Positions 14,158-25,992 of a stretch of DNA of 64,000 bases are shown here, piece by piece. This DNA is from Byssochlamys sp. IMV 00236 (lineage: Eukaryota > Ascomycota > Eurotiomycetes > Eurotiales > Thermoascaceae): the NCBI GenBank assembly GCA_001931875.2, contig MSJH02000798.1:1-64000 (forward strand), given 5' to 3'. The first letter of the stretch is position 1. Every line of letters begins with the position of its first letter. The position numbers and the translations under genes were made by a program. Under the pieces are notes generated by a model. It searched no databases. It was not told the origin of the DNA and saw only the letters and a program-made list of their open reading frames with translations.

Positions 14158-17133
14158 ATGCCAGGACTGCCTGATAGAATGGGCCGGGAATCGCATGTTG
14201 TGATTCCTGTATGGGGACAGCAGAGGGAGTCTCGGGAAAATCATGATTTCAGCTCGACAACAAGCGGAGCGTCGGCAGAGACACAGCACGCAATCCCACA
14301 GTGGGATAACGGATTACAAATGGTACCTGGGATCCAGGGCTTTCGACGGGCGAGTCCCATGAGCCGTTCCCCAGACAGCTTCGAGTCGCTGGCCGATTCC
14401 GTGAGTGACGATGACTCAGAACGGTCCTCGACACCTATCACGCCGAACTCTTCGACAGAAAGCCTAGTTCCTGCCGGCGAACCCTCTAAACCAGCTTCCT
14501 CAGAGATGGACACAACACTGGACAGTCAGCTAGAAGGAAAGCAGGTAGATACAAATGCAATCCCAGAGACAGTACGGCCCGCTCCCGAAGTACCGCCGCC
14601 TGTTCTCAGGCGGTTGCTGGACTTCTCCCCCCCAGAATCCCGCCGCTCGCTACGATTGACCTGCAAAACCTGGTCCCGGACTGTCGACAAGGTTGTGCCG
14701 CTTAACCCACCAGCTGCCAACATTGTTCCCCCTGAGATCCTCTTTCAGATTTATTCGATGCTCAGTCCGCGGGACTTCGATAATGCCCGACACACGTGCT
14801 CGCAATGGATGCGTGTTAGTCTTGATAAGGATCTGTTGGAAGGCATGCTCAAGAAAGCAGGCTGGTGGGACGCATGGCAGCGGGACTGCCTGGCGCGCTC
14901 CCTCAATGCTACCAAGGAGAGTCATGTCTGGAGGCTGAGCAAGAGATTCTCCACTGAATGCCTGCTGTCTGGCCGAAAGGCCAATGTGGAGCGGTCTGGT
15001 TTCCTGACGACTGGAATCGTCGACTTCTCTCACCTCGCCAGAGAATCACTTCCTACGGAGTCTCCTGCATTCATGAAGAACGTCCTCGCTGGTCCTTACA
15101 CGGCTCCTCGGATCACTGCTGCAGTGCGTGACCCGGCGTTTTCACGCACTCCCAGGTTCAGCGCTAGCAAGTGTGGCCGCTATTTGCTGGTGACCACGGG
15201 ATGTATGATCTACGTTTACCATCTTTGCAGTCGGAAGACTGGGGACAACTGGCCCAGGGCAGACAGATCGACGGACCAAGAACGACCTAATCTCGATGAC
15301 AAAGATCTTGATATCATGCCTATTTCCAGCATTGGCTGTCCCTATGAGGTTTTGTCGGCTGCGATCGATACGAGTAACTCCAAGTTGGTCGTCGCAGCTT
15401 TGCTGCGCGGTCGGATGGGAATGGTCTGTGATATCAAGCGTGTGTCCAGTCAGTCTCCCTCGGAGGCCCAAGGTCCCAGTCTTGCTGAGGTACAGGAGGC
15501 GATCGCATCGAACCAGCCTCTCCGTAAGATGGTACGCCTCTCTCGTACCCCTCGCCATTATTACCATGACATCTGCTCCGCTGAAGACCCACCAAGAAGC
15601 GTGTCAATCTGCCCTGGTCGACGCTGTATCGCATTTGGTTGTGGCTCCGGCATTGAATTGCATTGGGTGGATCAGAAGACCAATGTAGATTCTCGCAAAC
15701 TATTCCCAATGTCGCAGCCGGCCGAAGTCGTGCACTTCTTGTCGAATCCTTCGGTCAACACGCCTGCACAGATCAGACTGATCTCTTCTCTGGCTGGTCC
15801 CGGCGCTTCTGGGTGCCAGTGCTACAACTCCCCTGATGGCGAAGAGCACCCTTGCCAGTTCCACCTCTCCTCTGGTGTGCGTTCGTTCACTCATTGGACT
15901 CCAAGGAAGAATGGCAGCCTCAGTCTCGTGAAGGCGACTCACTGCCATCACTATCGAGCCATCCCGGTCAATGACGGACTGCATCTGTTGTTCATCGAAC
16001 CGACCACGGGTTTCCTCTGCATTGGATCAGATGCTCCTATCGGTGGCCCCACGAGCCTGACGCGGGCACTGATCTGTGTTCCGCCATTCGAAGGAGGCAC
16101 TGCTGATAACTGGAAGGAAGATCGCGTGCCGACTGTCTTCGCGTCTGGCTCTGATCTGAGCTGGGGCTTGCGCATTGTCGCGGCATACCAGGACAAGATT
16201 GTCCTGTACTCGGTCCCATCGGACGTCCTCAACGTAATCCAGAGGGAACGCAGACTTCAGGGCGAGGGCGTCATGGGAGACAGCGACCTGGCAAGGGACT
16301 GGTTCCTCGACTCCGAGTGCAACAGCCAGCGCCGGGGCAGTCTCGCGCAGAACCAGAACGGCGACTGGGAGTTTCTCCTCAAGGTCAGCTACCGACCTAC
16401 CGCAATGATGTGGCCCTTGAAGATCTACGGCAAGGAGATTGGCAGGATGACCAAGGTGGTCGACTTCGCGATCCAGACATCGAATGGTGGCGCCCGGGTC
16501 TGGGCCTTTGGCGCATCGGGCGAGGCGCGCATCTTTGACATCGACACCTGCACCTCCAAAAACATCTCGGCCCTAGACATCGGCGTCAGGTCACTGTCGG
16601 TCGGCCCCGATGGCAGCATCGCGTCTGCAAAGCTCATGGGCCGAGCGGAGTCTGGTCTCCTTTCGCCGCTGCCTGCCCGAGCGACTCGGAAGCGCAAGCA
16701 GCTCAGCCAGCCAGCTCCCTTCGACCGAGAAATCCTGACGGCTCAATATCCACCGCGTGTCAAGAAGATCTTGGACGTGGTTGAAAATTCAGTCTTCCCG
16801 AAGAACCCCAGCAGCAGCCCGGTGTCGAACGGGCCTGCCAAGAGGCGCCGGCCGTCTTTCGCTGCTTGTATCGTTGACTTGAAGATTCCAGACCTGGGCC
16901 CTAATGAAGGAAACTGGCTGGACAACGCCAGCAAGGCCGAGGGTGAGAACAGTCCACCGCAGGGCTCTGATGGATCAGAATTCCATGACTTTGCGACGTA
17001 CGATCCCCAGGATCTTCGCAAGGCTTTCCTGTCCACTCCAGCAGCCGGTCTGCATCGCACTGGAACACCCGGGAAAATGCTGATCAACCCCGTAATGTAT
17101 AACGAGGGATACTCCGCATGGAGCAAGTACTAG
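14158..17133 (+). CDS. F-box domain protein, 991 aa, probable SCF substrate receptor
   Basis: Intronless open frame in clear coding bias. The canonical F-box lies at about residues 189-232 (NIVPPEILFQIYSMLSPRDF...CSQWMRVS). A second, weaker F-box-like helix unit precedes it at about 146-180 (PPVLRRLLDFSPPESRRS...CKTWSRTVD). The N-terminal 130 residues are Ser/Pro-rich and probably disordered. The middle and C-terminal region (about 300-840) has spaced beta-strand stretches (YLLVTTGCMIYVYHL, CIAFGCGSGIELHWVD, VWAFGASGEARIFDID), suggesting a divergent beta-propeller. Basic clusters at about 845 (TRKRKQ) and about 890 (AKRRRPS) could be nuclear signals. F-box proteins bind Skp1 and direct ubiquitination; the substrate cannot be told from sequence. 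Start chosen as the first ATG of the frame (TCCATCATG). Confidence 0.88.
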   Translation: MPGLPDRMGRESHVVIPVWGQQRESRENHDFSSTTSGASAETQHAIPQWDNGLQMVPGIQGFRRASPMSRSPDSFESLADSVSDDDSERSSTPITPNSSTESLVPAGEPSKPASSEMDTTLDSQLEGKQVDTNAIPETVRPAPEVPPPVLRRLLDFSPPESRRSLRLTCKTWSRTVDKVVPLNPPAANIVPPEILFQIYSMLSPRDFDNARHTCSQWMRVSLDKDLLEGMLKKAGWWDAWQRDCLARSLNATKESHVWRLSKRFSTECLLSGRKANVERSGFLTTGIVDFSHLARESLPTESPAFMKNVLAGPYTAPRITAAVRDPAFSRTPRFSASKCGRYLLVTTGCMIYVYHLCSRKTGDNWPRADRSTDQERPNLDDKDLDIMPISSIGCPYEVLSAAIDTSNSKLVVAALLRGRMGMVCDIKRVSSQSPSEAQGPSLAEVQEAIASNQPLRKMVRLSRTPRHYYHDICSAEDPPRSVSICPGRRCIAFGCGSGIELHWVDQKTNVDSRKLFPMSQPAEVVHFLSNPSVNTPAQIRLISSLAGPGASGCQCYNSPDGEEHPCQFHLSSGVRSFTHWTPRKNGSLSLVKATHCHHYRAIPVNDGLHLLFIEPTTGFLCIGSDAPIGGPTSLTRALICVPPFEGGTADNWKEDRVPTVFASGSDLSWGLRIVAAYQDKIVLYSVPSDVLNVIQRERRLQGEGVMGDSDLARDWFLDSECNSQRRGSLAQNQNGDWEFLLKVSYRPTAMMWPLKIYGKEIGRMTKVVDFAIQTSNGGARVWAFGASGEARIFDIDTCTSKNISALDIGVRSLSVGPDGSIASAKLMGRAESGLLSPLPARATRKRKQLSQPAPFDREILTAQYPPRVKKILDVVENSVFPKNPSSSPVSNGPAKRRRPSFAACIVDLKIPDLGPNEGNWLDNASKAEGENSPPQGSDGSEFHDFATYDPQDLRKAFLSTPAAGLHRTGTPGKMLINPVMYNEGYSAWSKY

Positions 17134-18021
17134 GACATTTCTATTCTGTTGTATATCGGTTTTGCCAGTTGCAGCGCTGGCGGGTCTCTGGTTCCACAGT
17201 CCACTTAACATTTTCATGACATGTGATGATTTTTTTTTACTACTACTACCCTGCATTGGTTTTGCTTTTCAATTTTACGCGGTAGAATGACTTTACTGCA
17301 ATGGGTTATATAGGTTTTGTTTCAAGTCCGTGTGAGACGGCTGGTCAGCGTTTTTTTATTTTATTTTCCCATATACCATCTCATGAACTCTATAGACTTT
17401 TTTTTTGTTTGGTTATTTATTACAATCAAGACTCGGAATACCCAGCTCTTCTTTTAAAATGTTTCAGCGTATCACTAGATATGGTAGGCTTTTTATATTC
17501 ACTGAGCATACTATACTACCTTTTATGATCCCTTGTCCTAGTATTGCAACAAGTAGTTCAGACTACTTAGATTCCGCCAGAGACTAGTATAGTAGTAAAG
17601 TATGGAAAAGAACTAGTTACGGGTTACTGACAAACACGATTGCACAACTTGATTAGTTCTTTTTTAGTACAAGATGAGAATTGAATCATTGACGCTAAAA
17701 AAGAAGGGATATGAACTATCCCGCGATATATACGAACATCAGATATCATGGTACATACATACAAGAATGGACATCGCGAGGTGGTATCGTAGGCGTATAT
17801 CATCTCATTAGGTCAAGTCAAAGTGGACAATTGCAGAGCGCAGAACATAAACCAAAGGGCAGACAAAACACACAATTCGGAAGCGAAGGACAACAAGGGA
17901 ATGAATGCCTCTAATGCAAAAAAATGAAGAACAAAAGGTACGATTCAGAAGTCGTTATTGTCGATAATATGGCGTGTGGATATGGTAAGCGCGCGCTGGA
18001 ACATGGACATGAATCTTCCGC
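17134..18021. other. Convergent 3' intergenic region, no gene seen
   Basis: Lies between the F-box gene (plus) and the channel gene (minus), both ending here. It holds AT-rich 3' UTR sequence with several T runs (17229-17236, 17350, 17397-17406) and no coding frame with support. Confidence 0.6.
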
Positions 18022-20794
18022 TCACACACCATTGCTGACAGCGCTGTGTGCATGGCTAAAGTAGCTTTCGTCTAGAGCGCTGGTATTGTCGCGTCCTGGA
18101 ACCCAGGGCCCGTCGAGTGGAAGAATCAGGCTAGGGTTGACGTATTTCTTCAGCTTCAATCCAATATCGTGACCGCCGATTCGAATGGGGAGTAGATCGC
18201 GGTCTAGTCCTGACGGCGGCGACATGACCGATGAGGGTGAAGGTGAGGTTTCGTCTGCAGCAAGAAGGCTTCGGTCGATGCTTCTCAGAGCGATGAACTT
18301 CATTAGAGGCTCGTAGGTATGCCAGAAGAAGTACGTGAACCAGACAGTCACGGCAAGGAGGGGAAGCAGTAGAACGGAGCGGGTGATTGCCTTGCGAAGC
18401 GCAAGGACTCCGATCATCGCCAATTGGAAGACAATCAGTCCGAGGAACACCCGACTGCAGATGATGGGCCATGCTCGTCCCGTCGAATGCTGCTGGTGGT
18501 CCATCGCGTAGAGGAGCTGATATTTGTAGATGAAGTGGCCCAGACCAAAGTAAACCAAGCCACCCAGAGAAATCATCCACGAGCTGGGGAACACACTGTA
18601 GACGATGCAGATGATGAAGACGAAAATGGTTTGCGGAATGGAAAACCCATAGCTAAACACTGGCGGCCTCGTCATCTCAGCGAAATCGCGCGGCGTCGTT
18701 GCACGAAGGAGTCTGATCGGGTACATGATGACACTTCCGAGCTCCAACAGTTTGAAGGGAAACAAGCCCAGGCCTTGCAGGATGATCAAGTTCATGTAGA
18801 AACGGGTGAATGATTCGAGCGACGTGGCAAGCGCAAAGGCAATGGTAGTAGCATCCTTGAACGCATCCCGTATATTCTTCCAGAAACCGTAGAATGTACT
18901 TGCTGTGCCGAATACTGTAAAGACCAAAAAGAGATTGAAGAACGAAAAGAAAAAGTTCTTCGACAGCAGAGACAGCTCAATTTCTCCTCGAGACATCATT
19001 CCCTGATGACCGGACAGCCCTGAAAGAAAAGTCAGTGAACGGATTCGCTTGATCGAGGCATCCAATGAGAACTCACACTCATAAACATAAGGAACCGCAA
19101 CCGTCAGCAGAGAGATAGCCAAGGTGGGAAGCGTGGTTTGGACGAATGATTTGAGGATAGAATGTCTTGCAAGCATATCTGCGAGTGAAGGAAAGATCTT
19201 GTGGAGAGTCTCGAGCTCCAACAGATACGCGACGGGCAGCAGAAGAACAGACCAAAAGACGGTCAAGAACGCAATTGAAATGGTGATTGACCACGACTGG
19301 AACATTCGTCTCTGACGCGGCACATAAGTGTTTTTCCACAGAACATCAGCAGGAGCTGGGGCAAGGGTAGCGAGTAGCTGCATGGGATGAGGGTCAAGGA
19401 TAGCCTGAACAACCATCTGAGCGGCCGCGAGTGACTCCATTGTAACGAAAGCAATAGCGGTGGGAGGATATTCCGTCTGTCGCGCGGTCAGGATCTTCTC
19501 GTCGAGCCTGCGCAGCTTCTCTTCGTAGTAGTCGATAGCATCGACTTTCCGGCTCCGCAGCTTGAACGGCCCGTACCAGATTCGCTTGGTCGGGCGCTTT
19601 CTGGACGTATTGGGACCTTGAGGGTGACCATTCCCTTCTTCGGAAAGCAAATGAGAGCTCTCAGTGCCGTCTTCAGAGACGACACTTGCTCCGCGCTGGT
19701 GTGTCCGCACTAGAGGAAGCGTGTCGTTGACTCTTTTCGTTTTCTGATACCCAATGTATTCAATCCAAACGTGCTCCAGTTTCTTTATCATATCCAGACG
19801 CTCCTCCATCAGCATGTCCAGTCTCTCCCAATTGTGACACAAGGTGACGCTCTCCACCCTGCCGATCTGCAGGCCATGGATAAAGTCTTTGATCTTCTCT
19901 TCCGTCCTCATCTCCGGGGGAACTCCGGAGAGGCGTATTGTACGGTCCGTCGTACTAGTCTGATTACCCAGGTATCTCTGCCTAGTCGTGATGATCTTGT
20001 TCGTCTCTTGGATGAGAAAATAGACGGCCAAACCGCTGAAGACGTATGTGAACACGACATAAAGCCAGAGGTAACCAGGATTGGTTTCAATCTTGTCGTC
20101 CAGTGACGGCGTCCAAACCGTGTCGACATGGGTCCGATTTATATTGTCGCCTGGATCATCCCATCCAGGGATTCCATGCTTCCCAGTATATTTGTAGTGT
20201 ATAGGAAGGATGATGGTTACACCGAAGAAGAAGGTAACCACCAGGAACCGGAGCGCAAACTTGAAGAATGACAGCATCTGATGAGAAGCTCCATCAGCAT
20301 CCTGCTCCAACCGTAGCAATTGAATCAACCCCCGATGCAACTTACCACGTACGCATCCATGCCCGCTGATTCTAGGACTTCCTCGTCCGTAATCCTCCAA
20401 ACAACGGGTATCCATCCAAAGAAACTTTTTGGCAAATCGGGTAGTCTTGACGCTGCATTGCGCTGCTTTCTACGCGCGGCATATAGTTTACTCCATCTCG
20501 GTCGTAGGATCTATCGTTATAATCTGTTAGTTTCCAGGTTGTCATTGCTCGTCTGTGTGCAGCATCGAAAGTTGAGAGACAAGGGGCACATACACAGAAC
20601 GTGATGAACGCGCCCACGCCCAGCAGACTAGACATGACAAACTGTGTATATAGATGGACCCTGGTTTGTCTATCCCACGGCTTCTGCTGGAATGCCCCAT
20701 GGTTTCCTCCGGAGATTGTCGCATCGCTCGTTCCTGCTACCGCGAAATCTGGAAAAGCTGCCACAGCTGTCGCGGCCATTGCTGTGGCAGACAT
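18022..20794 (-). CDS. Calcium-permeable stress-gated cation channel, OSCA/TMEM63/CSC1 family
   Basis: Four exons on the minus strand: 20794-20594, 20510-20346, 20277-19077, 19019-18022, giving 854 aa. The last intron (19020-19076, GTGAGT...TTTCAG) has a length divisible by three and leaves the frame open, but removing it restores the family motif YVYEWLSGHQG instead of an inserted peptide. Seen: a first membrane segment (MSSLLGVGAFITF), the family stretch RPRWSKLYAARRK and FFGWIPVVWRITDEEVLESAGMDAYV, then TM pairs, a cytosolic RNA-recognition-like region (TIRLSGVPPEM...ESVTLCHNW), and the RSN1_7TM block (FFFSFFNLFLVFTVFGTAS, LLELGSVIMYPI, and others). Established family role: osmotically or mechanically gated cation flux, usually at plasma membrane or vacuole. 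Which membrane applies here is unknown. Confidence 0.93.
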
Positions 20795-21516
20795 CTTGCG
20801 ACTATATTGGCGCTATGCGCGCCCTGATCTGCTCACCAGTGGTTCTGCCCCTCCGATCGGCGCATACGGGGTGTTCGATAGCTCGTCTGCTAGAGAGATA
20901 AGTCCGGCGCAGTAGAGACTGACGTCAGGGGGTGAAAGGGGTGTTCCAAAAAGAGTGAGAGAGGGGCCACGTCTGACGGGGAATAAGCAGGGATATTTCT
21001 GTCTGAAATGCTCTGGCCTCGCTGGGTGATCAGGGGTCTGAAGAAGAAAAAAAAGGATGAAAAAAATAAGGCGAGGTGATGCGTTGTTTTGGTTTTGTCT
21101 TGCAGAGAACTAGACATGTTAGCTTGCGTCCTTGGCTGCGCGATGACGGTGACCGCCGGTTTTGTGCATCGGCTGAGTCAGCTACGTCCTTGCATAACAA
21201 AGTAAGAAAGATTCGCAGCAGATCATTCTCTACGGAGAAATGATAGTGCTAAATTTCGGGCGCATAGAGTACGTAGATCGGATCGGATCTTGTTCTTGGC
21301 ACTCTTTGGAATCGAAGATCAGATTGTTCTTCCTGTCTTCTCCCGGTGGACGACAGATTTCGTGAAGCTAGCTATGATGTTGGAACTTGGCTCATCGGTG
21401 ATTGTTTCGCCCCCTCGAAAGGAAAGAATATGCTTGCATGAGATTAAAAATACACGAGGCTAATCAATAATTGGAAGTCTATGTCATACGAAACGGGGAA
21501 ACCAGCACAAGATCTC
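20795..21516 (-). promoter_or_regulatory. Upstream region of the channel gene
   Basis: Carries the promoter of the minus-strand channel gene and the 3' end of the GH76 gene. CT-rich tracts on the minus strand (purine runs around 21040-21070 on plus) are typical of fungal core promoters. No gene seen. Confidence 0.4.
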
Positions 21517-23198
21517 TCAAGTGCCAATCACCATCCATACAAGCAACCCGATCCAGGATGTGACAAAGCCAGCGGTCAAGAAACCAGCGCCCACTTTGTC
21601 TCCCGTGGTGATCGCGGCCAGTTGGGTCGAGGTAGAGTGATCGTCCTGTCCGGCAGTCGGATCACTCGTACTGTTTCCTCCAGTGGTTGCTGTCACTGGT
21701 CTCGTCCGGTTGGCGGCGACGAGATTGGCAACGAATATATTGGTTCCACTGATTTGCTCCTCAATTCCAGTCCACCCGTCCCAGGCTTTGGTGTACCAGC
21801 GGACACCACAGGAGTTGTTGTTGTTACCACTGCACGATGCTGCTGCCGCTTCTGCGGACCCCTGTAGCTTAGGGAGAATTTGGTCGTAGGTCGATGGCAC
21901 CAGGACGCTGGTGAACGCCAGCCACGCGGCAGTTAAGCCCTTGAAAAGAATCTCGTTGGCGTTACAGATCTCAGTAGGTTCGCAGAGGATTTCGGACATG
22001 ATGTTGCCGCCGTACTGGGTCGGGAAGAATGTATTGAGAGTGACTCCAAGGAGACCATTAACGGCCTTCTCCCACTTTTCGGTGCCATTTGTCTATAGAA
22101 GTGCGTCAGTATTGCTCGCAACAAGACCAATATCGTGAAGAGACTCGAGAGACGGCAGAGAAAATGCCACGGGCCCTGGTAGGGTGCCAGTGCGGTACAT
22201 CGGCCGACAGAACCAGGAAAGGTTTCCATATTACTCACATAATTGTACATGTAGGCAGCTCCGCTGATAAATGTGCCGTAGTTATAGGACCATTGGTTAT
22301 TTCCCTGGGTGGTACAATTGTTCCCGACCTCCACGGAATCGGCGACATTCCAGGTTTCGGTGCTTAGCAGCGGGGTGGAAGCACACCAGTCGAAGATCTT
22401 TTCAGCCCATTCGGCGTAGGTCGCGTTATGGGTATAATATGCTAGGCGGGCAGCGAGCTGGAACAGACCTCCATTGGAGATGGCGTTCTTGAGATTGTAT
22501 CCTGCTTCGTAGGCCCAGATCTGCCAGCGCAAACCTCCGCCGCAAGTGGTGGGATCCCATCGTGCGACTTGGGTGTTGAAGACTCCTTGCGCGAGCGACA
22601 ACCACGAGTACGTCCCATAAGCTGGATACTGGAGCTCAGTTGCTGTCATCGCTGCCAGTCCCCAGAACATTTGATCGTCGTTTCCCTGACGGTTTCGACC
22701 ATGTCAGACAGGCTCTCTGAACGTGGCTTTGCTTTTTGCTTACCAGGTAGCTACTCCAGTTGGACGGCATGTAGTCGCCATCACCAGCCTGCCACTGCAT
22801 GCCGACACTGACTTCATTGTTGTAGGTGGTGTCTCCAGTTTCGTGCCAGTACTCGATGGCGGCCATGAACAGTGCTCCTCCTTCCCACCAAGTGCCAGGC
22901 AGCTTACCGGGAATGGCGCCTGATGCATTTCCTTGGTACAAGTGCATTTGCCCGTAGATCGCTGTGCTGGCGGCATTTTTGAGGGATTCTGAAGCGTGCC
23001 ATCACGACCTGTTAGAGGCCAAGCGCAACGATGATAACACAGAGCGACGCGGAGGGGAGGAGGGGGGGATGAATATTCATGAATGGTTCACTTACCAGTA
23101 CTGCTGATGTCCAGGTCGAAGCCGTGCACCAGATTAGCCACCGCTAGTAGAGCAGCCACCGGCTGCCTCCAGCCGTGCCAAACTCCTGGTCTGGCCAT
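21517..23198 (-). CDS. Mannan endo-1,6-alpha-mannosidase, GH76 (DFG5/DCW1-like), GPI-anchored
   Basis: Four exons, minus strand: 23198-23096, 22988-22744, 22685-22239, 22092-21517, giving 456 aa. Residues 1-26 form a signal peptide (VAALLAVANLVHGFDLD). GH76 landmarks in order: SLKNAASTAIYGQMHLYQGN, WWEGGALF, IEYWHETGDTTYN, GNDDQMFWGLAAM with the catalytic Asp pair D119-D120, CGGGLRWQIW, NAISNGGLFQLAARLA, QWSYNYGTFISGAAYMYNY. The C-terminus is Ser/Thr-rich and ends in a hydrophobic tail (AGFVTSWIGLLVWMVIG), a typical GPI signal. Family role: Dfg5/Dcw1 enzymes act on GPI-protein mannan at the cell surface and help cross-link mannoproteins or galactomannan into the wall. Intron 3 (22093-22238) is long for this window at 146 nt. 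Confidence 0.93.
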
Positions 23199-25992
23199 AT
23201 CTGCTGTATATTGCGATGGAGGGAGGATAAGTGAGATTCACAGAAGGACGACACTCACCCAACACCCACCGCGCCTGGTAGAGAAGGGACTGGCGAATAA
23301 GAGGAACACGGGGGTCCAGGAGATCAGAGATGATGGCCGGAAGCCCGCCTGACATGGCCTTGTTCCTCTGCGGCATGGTCGATAATGAACACACCAGTCA
23401 CAGCCCGTGCTCTGGGCCGTGGATTCGTACGCCATACGACCTTCCAGGAGAACAAGGCGTTTCAATTTGGCGCATGGACGAGTCGAGTAAATTCGTACGG
23501 ATGGCGGCACAAATAATGACTGGTCCGGCTAGCGAAAAGACTAGTAACAACGCCCAAGCACTAAAAATAATCTCCAAACCTACCAGAGGATGTAAAAGTC
23601 GCCCCCTTGGCCGCACGCAGTAATAATTATATTAACCTGGATCCCCTCAAGGTACAGTACCAGACTACCGGTACATTTAGTCTGTCATGATACGAAAGTA
23701 TTTAAGCTGGTACTCCGTAGATATATAACTATTATTTATTGATTATTACCATAGTCAATAGAAGGTCTATCTGCTCTTGCACTCGCCATTATTCCTATGG
23801 TATGCCATAGACTATCTAGTCTAACTATCTACTACTATACTATACTACTACTATACTATTACATCTTCTGCGGCATTCTAGGGCCCGAGACTGCCGAGAT
23901 CCAATCTCCGCGTATCCGTGTTCATCAGCAATATCAGAACCAGTGGAACAGTACGGCACCACATCCACATTATTATTAGTGGAATTCCTCCGTCTACCTA
24001 TGGTACAGGTAGAGTAGTACCCGCCCTTGAAATTTTTTTATTATTTTTACAGTATTTCATTTTTTTTTTTTTTTTTTTATTATTATTTCTGGAGACTCGT
24101 TCTGGCTTGCGTAAAGCGCCCGTGTTCTCCACCGACCACGTACAGAATCCGTACCAAGCCTCACGCTAGAAAAGCTTGACCCCGAATAACTCGTCAGATC
24201 GTCTGCTCGGGATTGTCGGCTGGTGAAGTGGCTGGTTTCTGGGTCTTTCGCCTCTCTGGCAGCTCGATTATTATTTGTTCCTTTCAGATCGCAAGTGATG
24301 TCGCCAGAGTTTTCCCGCCATCGTTTGCCGCATTCCGCAAACCTGCTTTCTCTGCAGAAAACAACACACGCAGCTGATGTGCGCAAGGTCGTTCGACCAT
24401 CATACGCCAGAATAGGCAATTGTTATCTCTGCTGGACGTGATATCTGGAACAGACGATGTTTTGACGAATAATAATACGGAGAATACAGAGAATACGGAG
24501 AGAGCAGGGGGGAAACAGGGTAAAACTAGCGGCGACGCTAGGTGGCGCCCGTTTGCGGGAAACGATCATCCACAATGACACCTGGATCTCGAACCCCTTG
24601 ATGGACGCAAGACAGACAAGATAGGCCTGTCTCTTCGCAGAAAGACACTTAATGTACTTTTCGACATGGGATCCTGACGTATTAACACCACAAACAGTCA
24701 TGAAGAGATTATCAAACCCCACAAGACGGCATACAGTGTCAGGTCCACTGAAGTTTGAACTCGGGGCAGCGCAGATCTCCCCAGAGCCTCGAGATCCCAC
24801 ATCTGGGGATAATAATGGCCAGATGGTCGAGATCGGCACATCTGCTACATTTATTTTCTCGTCGTCAAACTCGACCTTAAACAATACTGTAGTAACTACC
24901 AGAGGTCATTTCGTGACATCCCCTTTCACTAATTCACAGTCGACAATTTCGATTCCAAAACGTGGAATGTAGCAGTCCCTCTGACAACGTGCCCGATAGG
25001 TTGACGTTTCAGGATCTCGAGACGAGGGATGTATTGCCATCTCTCTCCGTCTGAGGATTCCATGTATGTACTCCGCGTATCTTGGTTACGGTCCCCTGTA
25101 CCATAACTTTAAGGCTAATACTAATACTCTGTCAGTACCAATAGGACGATAATCCACTGGAGAATGTGAAGAATACTTTTATACCTACTCTCCTTGGGGT
25201 CTGAATCCCGCTACGTACCATCAATGTAACCAGCCAACCAGCCAATCCAACAACCAGAAGCAAACCTTCAAATCTTAAATGTAATCCTCTTTCTGGCGCA
25301 GCTAAACTAAGCTACGGACTAATTTAGAACATAAGCTGCAGAACATTTTTTAATGTATCTATGGTATTACATAGCTGTATAGAACTAACCCCCCACTTGT
25401 GAATGTGGGACGAACCTTTTATTTACGATTCGAGAATAACCCCAGTCTAGTGGCTTGAAAGGCTAAGTAGTGGTCGGCGGGGTCTTGTACCATATGGAGG
25501 GACCTGGAATTTAGTTTTTATCTAACTACATTGGCAGAGCTCTATACTCGCCACAGATGGGACGATGCCAATCGTAGGCACTCGCTGAGGACCCATTATG
25601 AAGGTGCGGCAGAGGTATAAATGTCCGAACTGGAACGGGGAGGCTTCATGCTTGAAGTTTCGGTATTGCTGCCATGAAGATTCAATATTCAATGAAGACT
25701 CTCTTAGAACTGTATCTGCACAGTTCGACGGTCGTGTCTGGAAATTTACGACGTATTTAAAGAAGTTTCCTGAAAACTAGAATCCTTATGGGGAATAAGA
25801 GTAAACTATACGGTACTCCCTCCATTCCACTTGGCAGTCATAACTGTCTGTACGAAGTCATAATATCATCTCGCATTCTGATCATTTCCACAGGTACACT
25901 ATTCCACATATTGACTCCCACAAGATCATACCAATTCATTAAACCATATACAACAACATACATCAAGCCCCCCAAATTTATATATACTGACA
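23199..25992. other. Intergenic, no confident gene
   Basis: About 2.8 kb. It includes an AT microsatellite-like stretch (TACTATACTA repeats, 23830-23860), a T run at about 24060-24078, and scattered short frames. A minus-strand frame at 24423-24884 is 462 nt long and Cys-containing, but starts without an ATG in the open stretch and has no recognised domain; it is listed under findings. The plus frames 24652-24972 and 25598-26048 look like noise. Confidence 0.4.
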
